From Serinus canaria (taxonomy: Eukaryota; Chordata; Aves; Passeriformes; Fringillidae): 64,000 bases of DNA. Shown here one piece after another: positions 12,878 through 23,305 of the stretch. The stretch spans positions 558,001 through 622,000 of the forward strand of contig NC_066334.1 in NCBI RefSeq assembly GCF_022539315.1. The letters run 5' to 3'. The position numbers and the translations under genes are program-made. Within the stretch, counting starts at the first letter, position 1. Each line of letters begins with the position of its first letter. Under the pieces are notes generated by a model. It did not search any database. It saw nothing but the letters and a program-made list of their open reading frames with translations, and was not told the DNA's origin.

Positions 12878-13265
12878 GTAAGTGCCAGCTGCCTGATTTA
12901 TCCTCCTCTGGCAACTCCTGCCTGTCAGTTCAGCACCCCAGGGATGCCCAGCAGGGAAGGCAGAGCAGCAGCATCTCTCTCTGTTGTCTGCTGTCAGCAA
13001 CTCGCGTGTGCCTGCAGGCACTGGGGATGAGGGGAGGCTGTGCAGGGGTCACTTCCCTTCCACGCAGGGCTGGGGGGGCACTAACCCATCTTGCCTGGCA
13101 CTCCCAGCTGGGAGGGCAGCCAGAGGAGAAGGAGCTGCCTCATGCTGAAAGAAGGAGGGGTGCTCGGGGTAAAAATCATCTGGAGCAGAGTTCCTGGGTG
13201 TGCAGCAGTGCCAAGAGGCCATAACAGGTGCCCTAAATCACGTGGATGCTCACCTGATTGCTCAG

Positions 13266-13356
13266 GTTCCCCGAGTACCAAGGCACCATCCTCTCTGGCG
13301 ATGATTTTGTGACACTTGGGGCTCTATGGAGCATCTACATCACCTGGCTAGCCCAG
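13266..13356 (+). other. exon-like segment, unidentified
   Basis: A 91-nt segment between 'ctgattgctcag' and 'agcccag|gtaatc' is open in one frame (FPEYQGTILSGDDFVTLGAL and following residues). No family recognised. Its phase does not fit the piece at 12776-12877, so either an exon is missing or these are coincidental. Confidence 0.18.
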
Positions 13357-13783
13357 GTAATCTCTGCATTAGGCCTGGCTCCATTCCGTGCTGTCTGGGG
13401 TCCCCTACATAGTGTCAGCCCCTGCTCCATGCTGGAGCCTGGCCGCGGTGCTGCGGGGGGCTCTGCTGAACCTGCCCCACAGGTAGAGCCCAGCAGGGCC
13501 GTACGGGCCCCGCACCTCCCGTCAGGGCCTGATAGCCACCGAGCAAACCCCGCTTGTCCCCCCGGTCCAAGGGAGCGCCAAACCGCCCCCAGCCTGGGGA
13601 CAAGGGCTTTGGGGCCACTGTAGAAGATGGGTTATCCCGGCCCACGAGCGGCCGCGGGGTGCCGGGCAGAGGCGTCCCGGCGGACACTGCAGCCGGACAG
13701 ACTGCGGGAGCCGCGGGGCCACTGGGGCCGTCCCGCCGCGCTGAGGGCGGGGCCGGCGGTGGCACCGCGCTGGCCGAGGCAGC

Positions 13784-13798
13784 AGCGCCATCTCGCGG
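13784..13798 (-). promoter_or_regulatory. CTCF-like motif
   Basis: Read on the minus strand this is CCGCGAGATGGCGCT, which fits the CTCF core consensus (CCNNNAGRKGGCRCT class) at every fixed position. It sits inside the CpG island. Occupancy is inferred, not shown. Confidence 0.5.
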
Positions 13799-13814
13799 TG
13801 CGTCCCCTCGCTGC

Positions 13815-13976
13815 GGGCCCGCCGCGCCCCCCGCTCCCGCCGGTGGGAGGGAACACCCTCAGGGTGCCGGGCCCGCCGCGCCCCCCGCTCCCGCCGGTGG
13901 GAGGGAACACCCTCAGGGTGCCGGGCCCGCCGCGCCTCCCGTTCCCGAGGGGAGCGCCCGCGGGGTGCCGGGCTGG
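13815..13976. repeat. 54-bp tandem repeat, three units
   Basis: Units at 13815-13868 and 13869-13922 are identical; a third at 13923-13976 is diverged in its second half. The unit is almost pure G+C and rich in CpG. Because 54 is a multiple of three, every frame crossing it shows an 18-residue repeat; I treat that as a by-product. Confidence 0.85.
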
Positions 13977-14109
13977 GCTATCCCTGTGCGGGCAGCTGCG
14001 GCCTGCAGAAGCCTCCTCAATGGCGCCGTGCAGTGCTCGGGCTGGCTCCCTGCGGCCGGCAGCTCTGGAGCCATGGCTGTTGCTGTAAATGGTTCCCCAT
14101 TGCCAGAGG

Positions 14110-14315
14110 GCAGGGTCATATGGGGTGTTGGGGACAAATCCTTCCCTCTGAGGGTGGAGAGGGCCTGGCACAGGTTACCCAGAGGAAGCTGTGACTGCCC
14201 CATCCCTGGAAATGTCCGAGGTCAGGTTGGACATGAAAAGTGTCCCTGCCCGTGTCAGGGGGTGGAACAAGATGAGCTTTAAAGTACCTTCCAACCCAAA
14301 CCATTCTGGGATGTC
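14110..14315 (+). mobile_element. CR1 LINE, 3' fragment
   Basis: Plus-strand CR1 tail: 'ccttccctctgagggtggag', 'ggcctggcacaggttaccca', 'ggaagctgtgactgcccc', 'tgtccctgcccgtgtcaggg' and the 3' end 'ccttccaacccaaaccattc'. It abuts the CpG island. Confidence 0.88.
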
Positions 14316-15507
14316 ACCTGCAGATTCAGAGGAGGAGGAGTTGATCAGATGATGGGAGAGGAAGGCTTGGCTTGACCACAGCAACTCTGAAAGTCAAGTG
14401 AGTGGGGCTAAACACTTCTCAGAAATCTCAAGGACCCTTCTCAGAGAAGCTGGAAACCCACAGCCAGGCCCTGTAACTGAGCATTTAAATGGGGTTAAGG
14501 GGACCACAGAAGACAAAGGACACAGAGCATGAGGACACAGCCATCAATCAATGCTGGATGAAATGATGGAGTGGTCCAATTTGGGCTGTATATTAAGAAA
14601 GGGCAATAGGACAGAAATACAATTACTGTCCAGAAACACCATTTGGCAGAGGTAGGTCCTTTCCAACTTACCTGTCATCTTGTCTTGACATGGTTACAGA
14701 TAGGGGAACTCTGCTGATAAAATCACATTTCTTCTGGGTATCTGATTTATTATGGGGTAACATTTTGATTAAAAATGTGTAATATATTGCATGAAGCAGG
14801 CATCTAGTCAATGAATTAAAGACGAACTCAGTGTCAGGTGTCTGTTGGCAAGGGACTCTGGACTGAGTTTTGGTCATTGCCTTTTTCAGCTGTTTTGGAA
14901 ATGATGCAACACCTCCCCTGGGAATGCAGGAAGCAAAGGGCGGAGGGGATAGGGGGTTTGTCAACCCCCCTGGACTTTGAAATCACCCTAATCCCAGGTC
15001 TGCTTACCATCCACCCTCCTTGGATATCCTCCCCTGAGCCCCTGCTCCAGGCCAGGGCAGCTGCCACAGGACTCCTGAAAGGACGCTCAAGGGGACATGG
15101 ATGAGAAGGCCCCTCCTCACTGCCCACTGTGTCCCCCATGGGGGGTCCAGGGTGGTCCCCAGGGTCCCAAGGATGTTCACCTGATAGAGTCACTCTGGCA
15201 CCTCCCATGCCCATGTGATGGGGTTTGGGGACGGGTGTCATTTGGGGGATCTTTTCCAGCAGAGCTGAATGTGCTCCCCTGGACTCATTCCCTGCATTCA
15301 GTGATAGGAGGTGCTGGTGTTTCATTTGGCAGATCTCGAGGGCACACACAGCTCCTGGGGTTGCCCAGATCTGGCTGGTGTGAGGCACAGCTACCCAAAG
15401 GGAACTGAAAGCATCATCAGTGCCAGACACCCTCATCTTTTCCCACTCTATTTTATTTTATCACCAGGTCCCCAAAGCACTGAAGTGAGGGCAGCAGGAA
15501 GGAGATC
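14316..15507. other. intergenic, nothing recognised
   Basis: No supported exon or nameable repeat. The part around 14,660-14,830 is AT-rich. Confidence 0.4.
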
Positions 15508-15740
15508 ATTGGACCACAGACTATCCTGAGTTGGAAGAAACCCGCAGGGATCATCAGCTCCACTCCTGGCCCTGCACAGACACTCCAACAATCCCATCCT
15601 GTGTCTCAGAGCATTGACTAAACACTCCTGGAGTTATGGCAGCCTTGGGGCCATGACTGTTCCCTGGGGAGCCTGGGCAGTGCCCAACCACCCTCTAGGG
15701 GAAGAATCTTTCCCTAATATCCAACCAAAATCCTCGAGGC
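15508..15740 (-). mobile_element. CR1 LINE, 3' fragment (CR1-Y/F-like)
   Basis: 'ctatcctgagttggaagaaa', 'ctcctggccctgcacagaca', 'tggggagcctgggcagtgcc' and 'ctttccctaatatccaacca' follow, in reverse, the tail of the CR1 subtype whose end reads 'gagttggaaggg'. Minus strand, truncated. Confidence 0.82.
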
Positions 15741-16132
15741 CCAGCTGAGCCACACAGGCACTGATGATCCTTTTGCTGGATCCTGCTCCATCCAAGTGCA
15801 GTACCAAGGTGGGCATCTGGAGGGGTCAGCACCCAGCAGCACCATGACAAAGTCACAAACACTCTGCCCATCACCCAGAGCAGAAGCCTCCAAGGGTGAT
15901 CTCCTGCCCCGAGCATCCCTTGGGTGGCTGTGACACCTGGTACTCCCATCACCTGTCCCCTCCTGCCATCTCTGCAGCCTGCAGGCATCCTCCAGTCATG
16001 TTGCTTTGTGCCAAGTCACCACCAGCCCCTGCTGCTAGGCACCCAGTGGTGCTGCACTCTCCCTGACCAAGCTGTTTCCAGTAAAGCCAGAGTCAAGCAT
16101 GGAAAGGGGAACAAGTTTCTCTCTCTTAGAGA

Positions 16133-16144
16133 GAAAGTGAAACT
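16133..16144 (+). promoter_or_regulatory. ISRE-type IRF motif upstream of C1QA
   Basis: GAAAGTGAAACT is an exact match to the interferon-stimulated response element core (GAAANNGAAACT). It lies about 870 bp upstream of the C1QA start codon and about 150 bp upstream of the predicted non-coding exon 1 donor. IRF8 and PU.1 are established activators of mammalian C1q genes in myeloid cells; that it acts here is inference. Confidence 0.5.
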
Positions 16145-16219
16145 CAACACATCCTTTCTCCAACCCAGGCAAACTGCAGTGCATGCAAGTTCATCCTTCC
16201 CACCCCTCTCCTCTTCCTC

Positions 16220-16290
16220 CCTACTCCCAGAGAAGAGCTTCCAGCAAACAGAGCCGCTCATGCTGCCCTGTCTTCAGCCTCTGCACCAAG
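16220..16290 (+). other. C1QA: candidate C1QA non-coding exon 1
   Basis: A consensus-like donor, ctgcaccaag|gtaatt, ends at 16290, downstream of the ISRE and of a purine-rich (minus-strand GAGGAAGAGG) PU.1-like tract at about 16,200-16,220. Mammalian C1q genes begin with a short 5'UTR exon. The coding exon here is preceded by a strong acceptor (ttctatag) at 16991-16992, so an upstream exon is required. The 5' boundary is a guess. Confidence 0.35.
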
Positions 16291-16370
16291 GTAATTCACC
16301 ACAAACAGCTGGGGACAGTCTCCTCTTCTGCCACCACTTTCCAGTCCTTGCTCTCTCTCCTCCTTCGTTC

Positions 16371-16380
16371 TTCACTTCCC
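16371..16380 (-). promoter_or_regulatory. ETS/IRF composite-like motif
   Basis: On the minus strand this reads GGGAAGTGAA, followed by G. It is close to the PU.1-IRF composite element (GGAANNGAAA), with the final base differing. It lies in the predicted first intron of C1QA. Confidence 0.35.
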
Positions 16381-17000
16381 CCTCCACAAGGGTTTAAAGT
16401 AGAAAAACAGGGAGAAGATGATGCGGGGGAAAGAGGAATCTGCAGGAATCTGTCCTTGCTCTGTGTGATTGTGGACATTACTGAGCTCTGCAAACTTGTC
16501 TGAGGCTGAGAACCTCAGATTTTGGGATAGATCCATGTTCTCTCTCCCAGCTCTGCATGTTGGAGGTTTGGATACCATTTGCTCTTTTTCCCTTTCCTGT
16601 TTAGCACTGTTGTGTGTCTTTGCATCCTCTCCTCCCTTGTGCCCTCTATCCCATGGGGCCACTGCCCCACACAGCAGTGCTTCTCCCCCTAAACTGGAAT
16701 AAACATCCTCTACAGGCATCTGAGGTGCCCCTACCCATGCCCAGGACAGGGAGGAAAGGGTTTGTGCCATGCTCCATGTCCTGGGCTTTCTAATCCTAGA
16801 GCTTCTCCATAGGCATGCTAGAGATTTTCAGTCCCATCAGTGATTTTGGATCACACAGCCTCAAAACCCTTTCCTGCATGTGGTGTCTGGTTATCCATAC
16901 TGGACAATTCAGTAAATCTGTGGATGCATCTGATGAGGGCACCTGCATATCTGTGTGTTTGCCTCCATCCCCAATTCATCCCTGTTCTATAGGAAGCAGG

Positions 17001-17850
17001 ATGCAACCTGGATTCTTGCTGGCAGCCAGCATCCTGGCAGCAGTGCTGGGCATGGCCCTGCTGGAGGACGGAGTGTGTAGGGCACCGGATGGCAAGAATG
17101 GCTCCCCTGGAGTCCCTGGCCGTGATGGGAGGCCAGGGCAGAAGGGTGACATGGGAGAGCCAGGTAAGAGGAAGCTGGGGATGTTGGGGGCCTGGGAGCC
17201 TCTTGGTCGGAGCATCCCAGGCTGTGGGAGTGGGAGATGCCAAATGTCCATGAACTCCTTCTCCTCCCCACTTCTCCACAGGGAGAGCAGCACTGGGCCC
17301 GAGCATCAAGGGACCCGAAGGGGATGCAGGCGAACCAGGATATCCTGGCCCACCAGGAATGCGTGGCCTACCTGGCCTACCAGGCCCTCCGGGGATGCCA
17401 GGGGTGCCAGGGCCACCAGGGCAGAAGGGGCAAGCTGGCAATGTTTTTGAGCACCCGCGTCCCGCCTTCTCCGCCTCCAGGCTGTCCCCGCCGTACGCAG
17501 GCACCACAGTGGTGTTTGACAGGATCATCACCAACCAGGAGAACTCCTACAGCCCCCAGACCGGGAAGTTCACCTGCCGCATTCCCGGGCTCTACTACTT
17601 CACCTTCCAGGTAGTGTCCAGTGGAGACCTGTGTCTGAGCATCACCAAGAACGGCCAGGGTGTGGTCAGCTTCTGCGACAGCAACAGCCGCGGCATCCTG
17701 CAGGTGAACTCAGGCAGCAGCGTGCTCAGCCTGGCCGAGGGTGACATCGTGTCCCTGACCACCAACCCTCTCCAGGGCAGCTCCATTTACAGCGGCTCTG
17801 AGGCTGACAGTGTCTTCAGCGGGTTCCTGGTGTCCCCAGAGACGGCCTGA
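17001..17850 (+). CDS. C1QA: complement C1q subcomponent A chain
   Basis: Coding exons are 17001-17163 and 17282-17850, joined by a phase-1 intron with GT-AG ends; the predicted protein is 243 residues (human 245). Residues 1-21 are a hydrophobic signal peptide. The mature chain begins [10 protein letters not shown], where Cys26 matches the cysteine that links A to B chains. Gly-X-Y repeats run from about 31 to 107, with two breaks at 55-60 (G-RAAL-G) and 60-65 (G-PSIK-G) at the position of the known C1q stalk kink. The gC1q head spans about 114-243 and ends with the family motif [11 protein letters not shown]. Secreted by myeloid cells in mammals, it trimerises with B and C and binds IgG/IgM and other ligands to trigger C1r/C1s. 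The ATG is the first after a strong acceptor. The Asn sequon of the human A head is not kept (NSY here). Confidence 0.97.
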
Positions 17851-18239
17851 GAGACTCCCACAGCATCGTGGGGTGTCTGCCTGCCTGGCTGCTCCCCTGT
17901 GGGTGTGTGGGATGCTTTAGTGCCACAGCGCATGGGGATGGTTCCAGACTGAGCATCCAGAAGTGTTCTGTGCTTCCCCAGTGTCACAACTGGCCAAGCT
18001 GTGGGGTCAACCCTGCAGCACTCACCTCCATGCTGAGCCTGCCTGCACTGTCCTGGAGGCTGTGGACTCTCATCCCTTTCTCCTCCTGGGCACTCAAGCT
18101 CCACTCCCAGTTGTCACCAGCTGTGGGTCTTTGCTCCTGAGTGGGAAATCACTGTCTGCTGTTGCTTCTGCTCCACTAACCACTGCAAAAGCCTTCCTGG
18201 CACTGGGACACATCCTGTCACAACCTCCCCATCAGTATA

Positions 18240-18245
18240 AATAAA
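18240..18245 (+). promoter_or_regulatory. C1QA: C1QA polyadenylation signal
   Basis: AATAAA lies 390 bp after the C1QA stop codon, the first canonical signal downstream, in a short T-rich context. It sets the likely transcript end near 18,265. Confidence 0.7.
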
Positions 18246-18269
18246 TGCTTCTTCTACCACTACTCCTTG

Positions 18270-19280
18270 GGTTTTCTTTTCTACTCATGCATCTTCCCCA
18301 AACCATCAATATCCTGGACCCCTTCCCAAGCTGCCAGGGGGAGAAGTGATTCCAGCTTGTCCCTGGCACTGCAAATGCAGAAGGACAGGGAGGAATGGAG
18401 CGTCCAATCAGAGCTGACACTTCCAGGGAGGAATAAGAAACATCTGGGATAGGGCTATGTGTGTCCTTCTCTGCTGAGCCCAAGGTAGCTGTCCTGCAGG
18501 TGAAAACGCAGGCAGCAGATCCTGTGCCTCACCCTCCTGGTCCCAAGTTGACACCCAGACTCTCCCAGGAAGGCAAAAGGCAGCTGTGTCCTCTGGCATT
18601 ACAGCAAGGAGGGACCGGGACACTGGGACACAGATGGGGTTGTGAGGTGATGGTGGTGGAGCTGCCATCAGATACCATGCCCTGGAACTGCTCCTCAGGG
18701 GAGCTGCTCCACAAACACTGGCCACTCAAATATCTCCACTCCTGGAGCAATGAGGAGGAGGCTGGGTCACCTGCAAGGAGCAACACCCCAATGAGGGATC
18801 TTGGGGCCTCACCGAGTTCAGCACCCAGCAGAACCTGGTGGGGCATGGGGAAAAGTGCAGATCAGAAACTCTCAAAGGGAAACATTTTCCAGTCCTATTT
18901 AGGGGTGCAGCATCTTCCGTCAGAGCCAGGCAGTGACCTTGCAGCAGCCCCTCAGTGCCACAGGCATCTCCAGTCCCCTGGAGCTGGCCTGAGGCTCTGC
19001 TCCCTAGCTGCCCTTCTGCTCAGAAACAAGGGAAGTAAGAGGGAAAGCAGGGGATTTGGGGAGGGCTATTCCCTGCATTGGGGAGTTGTGCCACATCTCT
19101 TTGAGCTGTGTCCCACTCTTTCCTTCCAGCCCTTCCTGTTGCAGTGGCACCAATACAGGTTTCGCTGGAAAACAAGAAAGTGCTGTCTCAGCAGAAAGCC
19201 TCAGGCAGGAGGATGTGAAATTTGGCTGGGAACAGCTCAGGTTCTGTGTTCACAAGGGCCCTTTACCCTTTCCTAACTCT
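18270..19280. other. C1QA-C1QC intergenic spacer
   Basis: About 1 kb between the C1QA poly(A) region and the presumed C1QC promoter. No repeat or exon recognised. A PU.1-like site on the minus strand (GGAGGAAGTC, about 19,284-19,293) marks its right end. Confidence 0.4.
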
Positions 19281-19289
19281 GTGACTTCC

Positions 19290-19393
19290 TCCATGAGGGT
19301 GTCAGGGAGCCGCGCCCACTGCGCTGTGCTGGCAGTGACCACATGCCCAGCAGGATCGGCTGCCTGGGATCCTTGCCCTGGTCCCCGCCAAAG
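19290..19393 (+). other. C1QC: candidate C1QC non-coding exon 1
   Basis: A consensus donor, cgccaaag|gtaaga, ends at 19393. Upstream, 'gacttcctcc' is the reverse of a PU.1-type GGAGGAAGTC. The coding exon starts after an acceptor at 20019-20020, giving a predicted 5'UTR intron of about 0.63 kb. The 5' edge is unknown. Confidence 0.35.
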
Positions 19394-20029
19394 GTAAGAG
19401 GTGCTGCAGGGTCCCTGTCTCGACGGTGGGACTGGGGGTCCAGCAGCATGGCACACTGATGGAGAGGGGGAGAATGAGAGGAGGATGTGGATGAGAGAGA
19501 AGGAGGAGGAGGAGGAAAGGACGGAGGCAGAAGCACTGACGGGCTGCGTGCGTATGGAGACAGGATTCACCAGCTGATGGAAGGATTGATACTGATGGAC
19601 AGAGCCAGGACAGGCTGTTGCTGGAGGAGGAGGGAGATCAGCTGTGTGCAGGGAGTTCCAGCCTCGGTGCAGCATGGGGTGACAGTCTGTAGTGGTGTGT
19701 GCATCTCCAGGGTTTGAGGACCCTGGACTCAGAGGGCTTGGGGCTGGCCATGGGTACCTCAGACCTCATGGCACCATCCAGACTGAAAGTCCAACACACG
19801 CTGTGCCATCAGGGGCTGCCCTGGGGTTGGAGATGAGCCTGGGGCCCAGCTCCACATATCCACCTACCCACTGTCCTGTGGTGTGTATAGGTGGGACATT
19901 GAGGACACACACATACCATCCAGGTGTTCCTGGTGTATCCAGGTTCCTTTTCTCCATGTCCTGCAAGCCACCTGCTGTCCCCCCTCACTCCAGCACTTTC
20001 TTTCACTTTCCATGCTACAGAACACCAAA

Positions 20030-20982
20030 ATGGAGAAGAAATTCTGGGAGCAGCTCTATCTGGCCCTCACCCTCCTCCTCCTGAATCTGGGCTCTGCTGT
20101 GACTGTAGAAGACCCTCACAGCTGCTATGGAGCTCCAGGCCTGCCAGGCGTGCCAGGTATACCAGGCAGGGATGGCCGGGATGGACTGAAGGGAGCCAAA
20201 GGGGAGCCAGGTGAGTGAGCAAAGAGGGAAACCACATGGGCTCTTGCAGGGGTGCACTGAGTCCTCGATGTCTGGTCTGCCTGGGTTTGCTGGATGTGGA
20301 GAGCATCCTCTGTAGTCAGGTGGAAGAGGCAACAGCACTCTCCTGCCTAAAGGAAGGGGCTGATAAGCCTTTCCCCACATCCTGCCATTGACACTGACTC
20401 CCTTTCACACCCCACCACCCCACAGGTATCCCAGCTTCTTCTACACAGCTAGGGCCCAAGGGCATGAAAGGGTCACCAGGCCCCCCTGGCCCTGCAGGCA
20501 AGCCTGGCCCCCCTGGGGCCCCTGGTCCAATGGGAATCCCTGGGGAGGCAGGCAGTGCTGGGCCCCCGGGACTGCCAGGCAGCTCCAAGCAGAAGCAGCA
20601 GTCAGCATTCTCAGTGACGAGGCAGACCAGCCAGTACCCCTTGAAGAACGTCCCCGTGGTTTTCAACAACATCATCACCAACACCAACCACGACTATGAC
20701 ACCACCACGGGCAAGTTCACCTGCAGGATCCCTGGGGTCTACTACTTCATCTTCCACAGCTCTCACACAGCCAACCTCTGCGTTGTCCTGCACAAAAACC
20801 AGAGGAGGATGGCCAGCTTCTGCGACCACAAGACCAACATGGTGCAGGTCAGCTCGGGGGGGACGCTGCTCCACCTGGCTGCTGCTGACGAGATCTGGCT
20901 GGAAGTGAACGACTACAATGGCATGGTGGGCATTGCCAACTCCGACAGCATCTTCTCAGGCTTCCTGCTCTTCCCAGACTAG
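20030..20982 (+). CDS. C1QC: complement C1q subcomponent C chain
   Basis: Coding exons are 20030-20210 and 20426-20982, joined in phase 1 with GT-AG ends; the protein is 245 residues, equal to human. Residues 1-23 form the signal peptide ([13 protein letters not shown]). Cys32 in HSCYG matches the N-terminal cysteine that pairs two C chains. Collagen repeats run from 34 to about 112. At 61-70 the register is kept but two glycines are replaced, by Ala64 and Thr67 ([10 protein letters not shown]); the Ala corresponds to the known Gly-to-Ala break of the mammalian C chain. The gC1q head, about 117-245, contains TRQTSQ, ASFCDH and ends FSGFLLFPD. It is the third chain of the ABC trimer. The ATG is nine bases after the acceptor and is the first in the exon. 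Confidence 0.97.
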
Positions 20983-21372
20983 AGGATCAGCAGAGCTCAC
21001 CCCAGCACCCCAGCGTCTTTTACCCGCCCTGAACACACTGCTCGCTGCTGGGCTCTTCCTGATGCTCCCAGTTTCTCTTCAGGGAGGGCATCAAGCCCAG
21101 CAGCCAGACCCCTCACCTCAGTCTGGGGGCTGAGCCCTGGTAGCTACTGCACAGGGGGAACAGGAACATCTGCTACATCTGCACCCAGAGGGATGGTGCT
21201 GAGCTCCTGGTCCTGCTGGCACTGCCATGTGCATCCCCCCTGCTAACCCCACATCACCTCAAAGGTCTCCCTGTGTTTTTCTTCTCCCCACCTGGGCTGC
21301 CTCAGGTTCAGCCAGGTGTCCTGGCACAGGCTGCAGCAGCCCCTTTGCCATGACCTGGCTGTGGAAAGTGTC

Positions 21373-21378
21373 AATAAA
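21373..21378 (+). promoter_or_regulatory. C1QC: C1QC polyadenylation signal
   Basis: AATAAA (context gtcaataaaacc) is about 390 bp downstream of the C1QC stop codon, with a GT-rich tract (tgtagtgtgttgtttcc) shortly after, as expected for a cleavage site. Confidence 0.75.
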
Positions 21379-21399
21379 ACCTTCCCCAGTGCACCTGGT

Positions 21400-22290
21400 G
21401 TAGTGTGTTGTTTCCTCCCTGTGGTGTGCACAAATGTGCACGTGACATCTGGCCATCTGTGTGTCATCAGCATGTCCCCAAGGCTCATCAGCATGTCCCC
21501 AAGGCTCACCAGCATCAGAGACCACCACACCCCACCCACACCTGGCTTTGCATGGGCGTGGGACCCCTGGCTGGTGCAGGAACAGGATGGTTCCTGTGTC
21601 CCCACACAGCCTCTATCAAGAGGGCACCAAGACTCATCCAAGCAAGACCCTGATATTTCCTTTCCCTCCAAAGCTCTACAGGGGCACAGACTGCAAAGGA
21701 AACCCAAACACCATGGCTGGGGCATCCCTGGGGTCCCTACCAGGATGGGGCAGGGGAAGCTCTCTGGCTTTCCTGAGCCAAACCAAAGGAGCTCGTGGTT
21801 GTGGAGTATGCAGAGCCCACCAAAACCCTGCAGGGATTTCTCCTGGTGTCACACACTGAAGGGTGGAACAAGGCAGTCTCCTCTCCAAATGTCCTGTACT
21901 TCACTTCCACAAGGCAGTAGCCAAAGCAAGGAATGTTTTTCCCACAGGGTAAAATCACCTCCCATGCACAATATTCAGGAGGGTCAGGGACAGGGACTCA
22001 AGGTGATGGATGCTGAGACCCTGCAGCATCCCCTGGGCCTGCAGAGCTGGAAGCATGTGGAGCAGCCTGAGGAGTGCTGCCTGAGTGCATGCACATTTCT
22101 GCGGTTCTGATGGGTTACCTTAAACTCATCTGGAGAGTGTTGCTCATAGAAGGCACCCCTGAGCAGGACCCAGGGACCCTGCAGGGCAGAGTTGTGGCTG
22201 GAGGAGCTTGGGGTGCTATTTGGGGATGGCTTGTCCTGCTCAGCTGACAACAGCATTCATGGAGGATCTGAAACTGCCACAGAAAAAGGA
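21400..22290. other. C1QC-C1QB intergenic spacer
   Basis: No gene recognised. A small tandem duplication of a 21-bp unit (catgtccccaaggctcatcag type) lies at about 21,467-21,513. Confidence 0.4.
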
Positions 22291-22329
22291 CAGGAGCTAA
22301 AGATAAAAAGGGGATGTGTCCCAGATCCT

Positions 22330-22424
22330 TTCACAATAACCCTTGCAGCAAACTTCTGCTTCTCCTCTCGGGCATTTCTGAGCAGGACTGGCCATCTCCC
22401 CACCTGATGAACAAGGAGCTCAAG
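22330..22424 (+). other. C1QB: candidate C1QB non-coding exon 1
   Basis: A consensus donor, gagctcaag|gtaaga, ends at 22424. About 30 bp before the assumed start is a TATA-like 'agataaaaagg' (22,298-22,308). The C1QB coding exon begins at an acceptor, so a separate upstream exon is needed; this one would give a 1.9-kb 5'UTR intron containing the solo LTR. The boundary is tentative. Confidence 0.35.
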
Positions 22425-23305
22425 GTAAGAGCAAGACTGAGCCCAAGGTTCCCCCCGCAGGCAGGAGCACATGGGGGACCCAACTGTGGCAGGGTGACAG
22501 TCACCTGCATTGCTGGCACTTCCCTGTGGCTTGGGGCAGGAGAGAAACTGGGGGTGGAGGTGCTGGGCTGGGGTGGTGGAAGTTCCTGATGGCACCCTGA
22601 CCCATCCTGCTCCACCTGGAAGAAGGAAAACATAAAAGCAGAGATGGCAGAGTTACAGAAGGGTTATCAGGGACTGAAAGGTGCATCAGTCTGAAAGGTG
22701 CCCTGGGAGTGCTCTCCTCCCCTGAGAAGCTCTTGTCTTCTGATGGCTGGGAGCCTGTGGATCGGTCTTTGTTCCTGTGGCACCCAAATCAGAATGGCTG
22801 TGGCTGGAGGATCCAACTCACCAATCTTTTGTCCTGCTGGCACCAGAGCTTCAGCGCTGGGAAAATCCACCTGGGATGGGGGAGTGGTGTGTGGGGTGTT
22901 GTGATGTCCAGATCCAGCCCCCAAATGCCCAGTGCTTATCCACATGCGCCCACACCAGAATCTGGGGGAAGGAGTTGGGCAGGAAGGGCAGGAAGAAGGT
23001 AAGACCCCAGGCATGGAAGCACAGATAACTGTCCCAGTGAAGCTTGTTAGATACAGAAATGCCTCTGGCATTCAGCAGCTGCGTGACAGGTTGCAAGGGG
23101 AACCTGTGGGATGGAGGAAGGAGGTTTGGGGGCTCATTACCATCTTCAAGGACTGGCAGTGTCCCTTAGACATGCTGGTGGAAGGCAAGGCCTGTTCCCT
23201 TGCAGATGACAAAACTGCTCTGGTTGGGTAAGGATTTTACCCTGCAAATATGGTCCTGAGATGAGATGGGGAATTTCTCCTGCAAGGCAGAAGCATGGTC
23301 ACATT

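Larger units (their letters stand above)
13440..14065. promoter_or_regulatory. CpG island, intergenic
   Basis: A sharply bounded GC- and CpG-rich stretch about 3 kb upstream of C1QA. Long open frames run through it on both strands, as expected in CpG-rich DNA with few stop codons, so they are not evidence of a protein. It contains the 54-bp tandem repeat and a CTCF-like motif. It may be the promoter of an unannotated transcript; no first exon with a consensus donor is obvious. Confidence 0.6.

Noticed and set aside
13554..14282. 242-codon plus-strand frame with an 18-residue repeat
   Set aside because: The repeat is just the 54-bp tandem unit, the antisense strand is equally open, and the frame runs into CR1 sequence at its 3' end.
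1..16000. EPHA8 3' exons expected left of C1QA by synteny
   Set aside because: No kinase, SAM or PDZ-binding C-terminal segment could be found on either strand.
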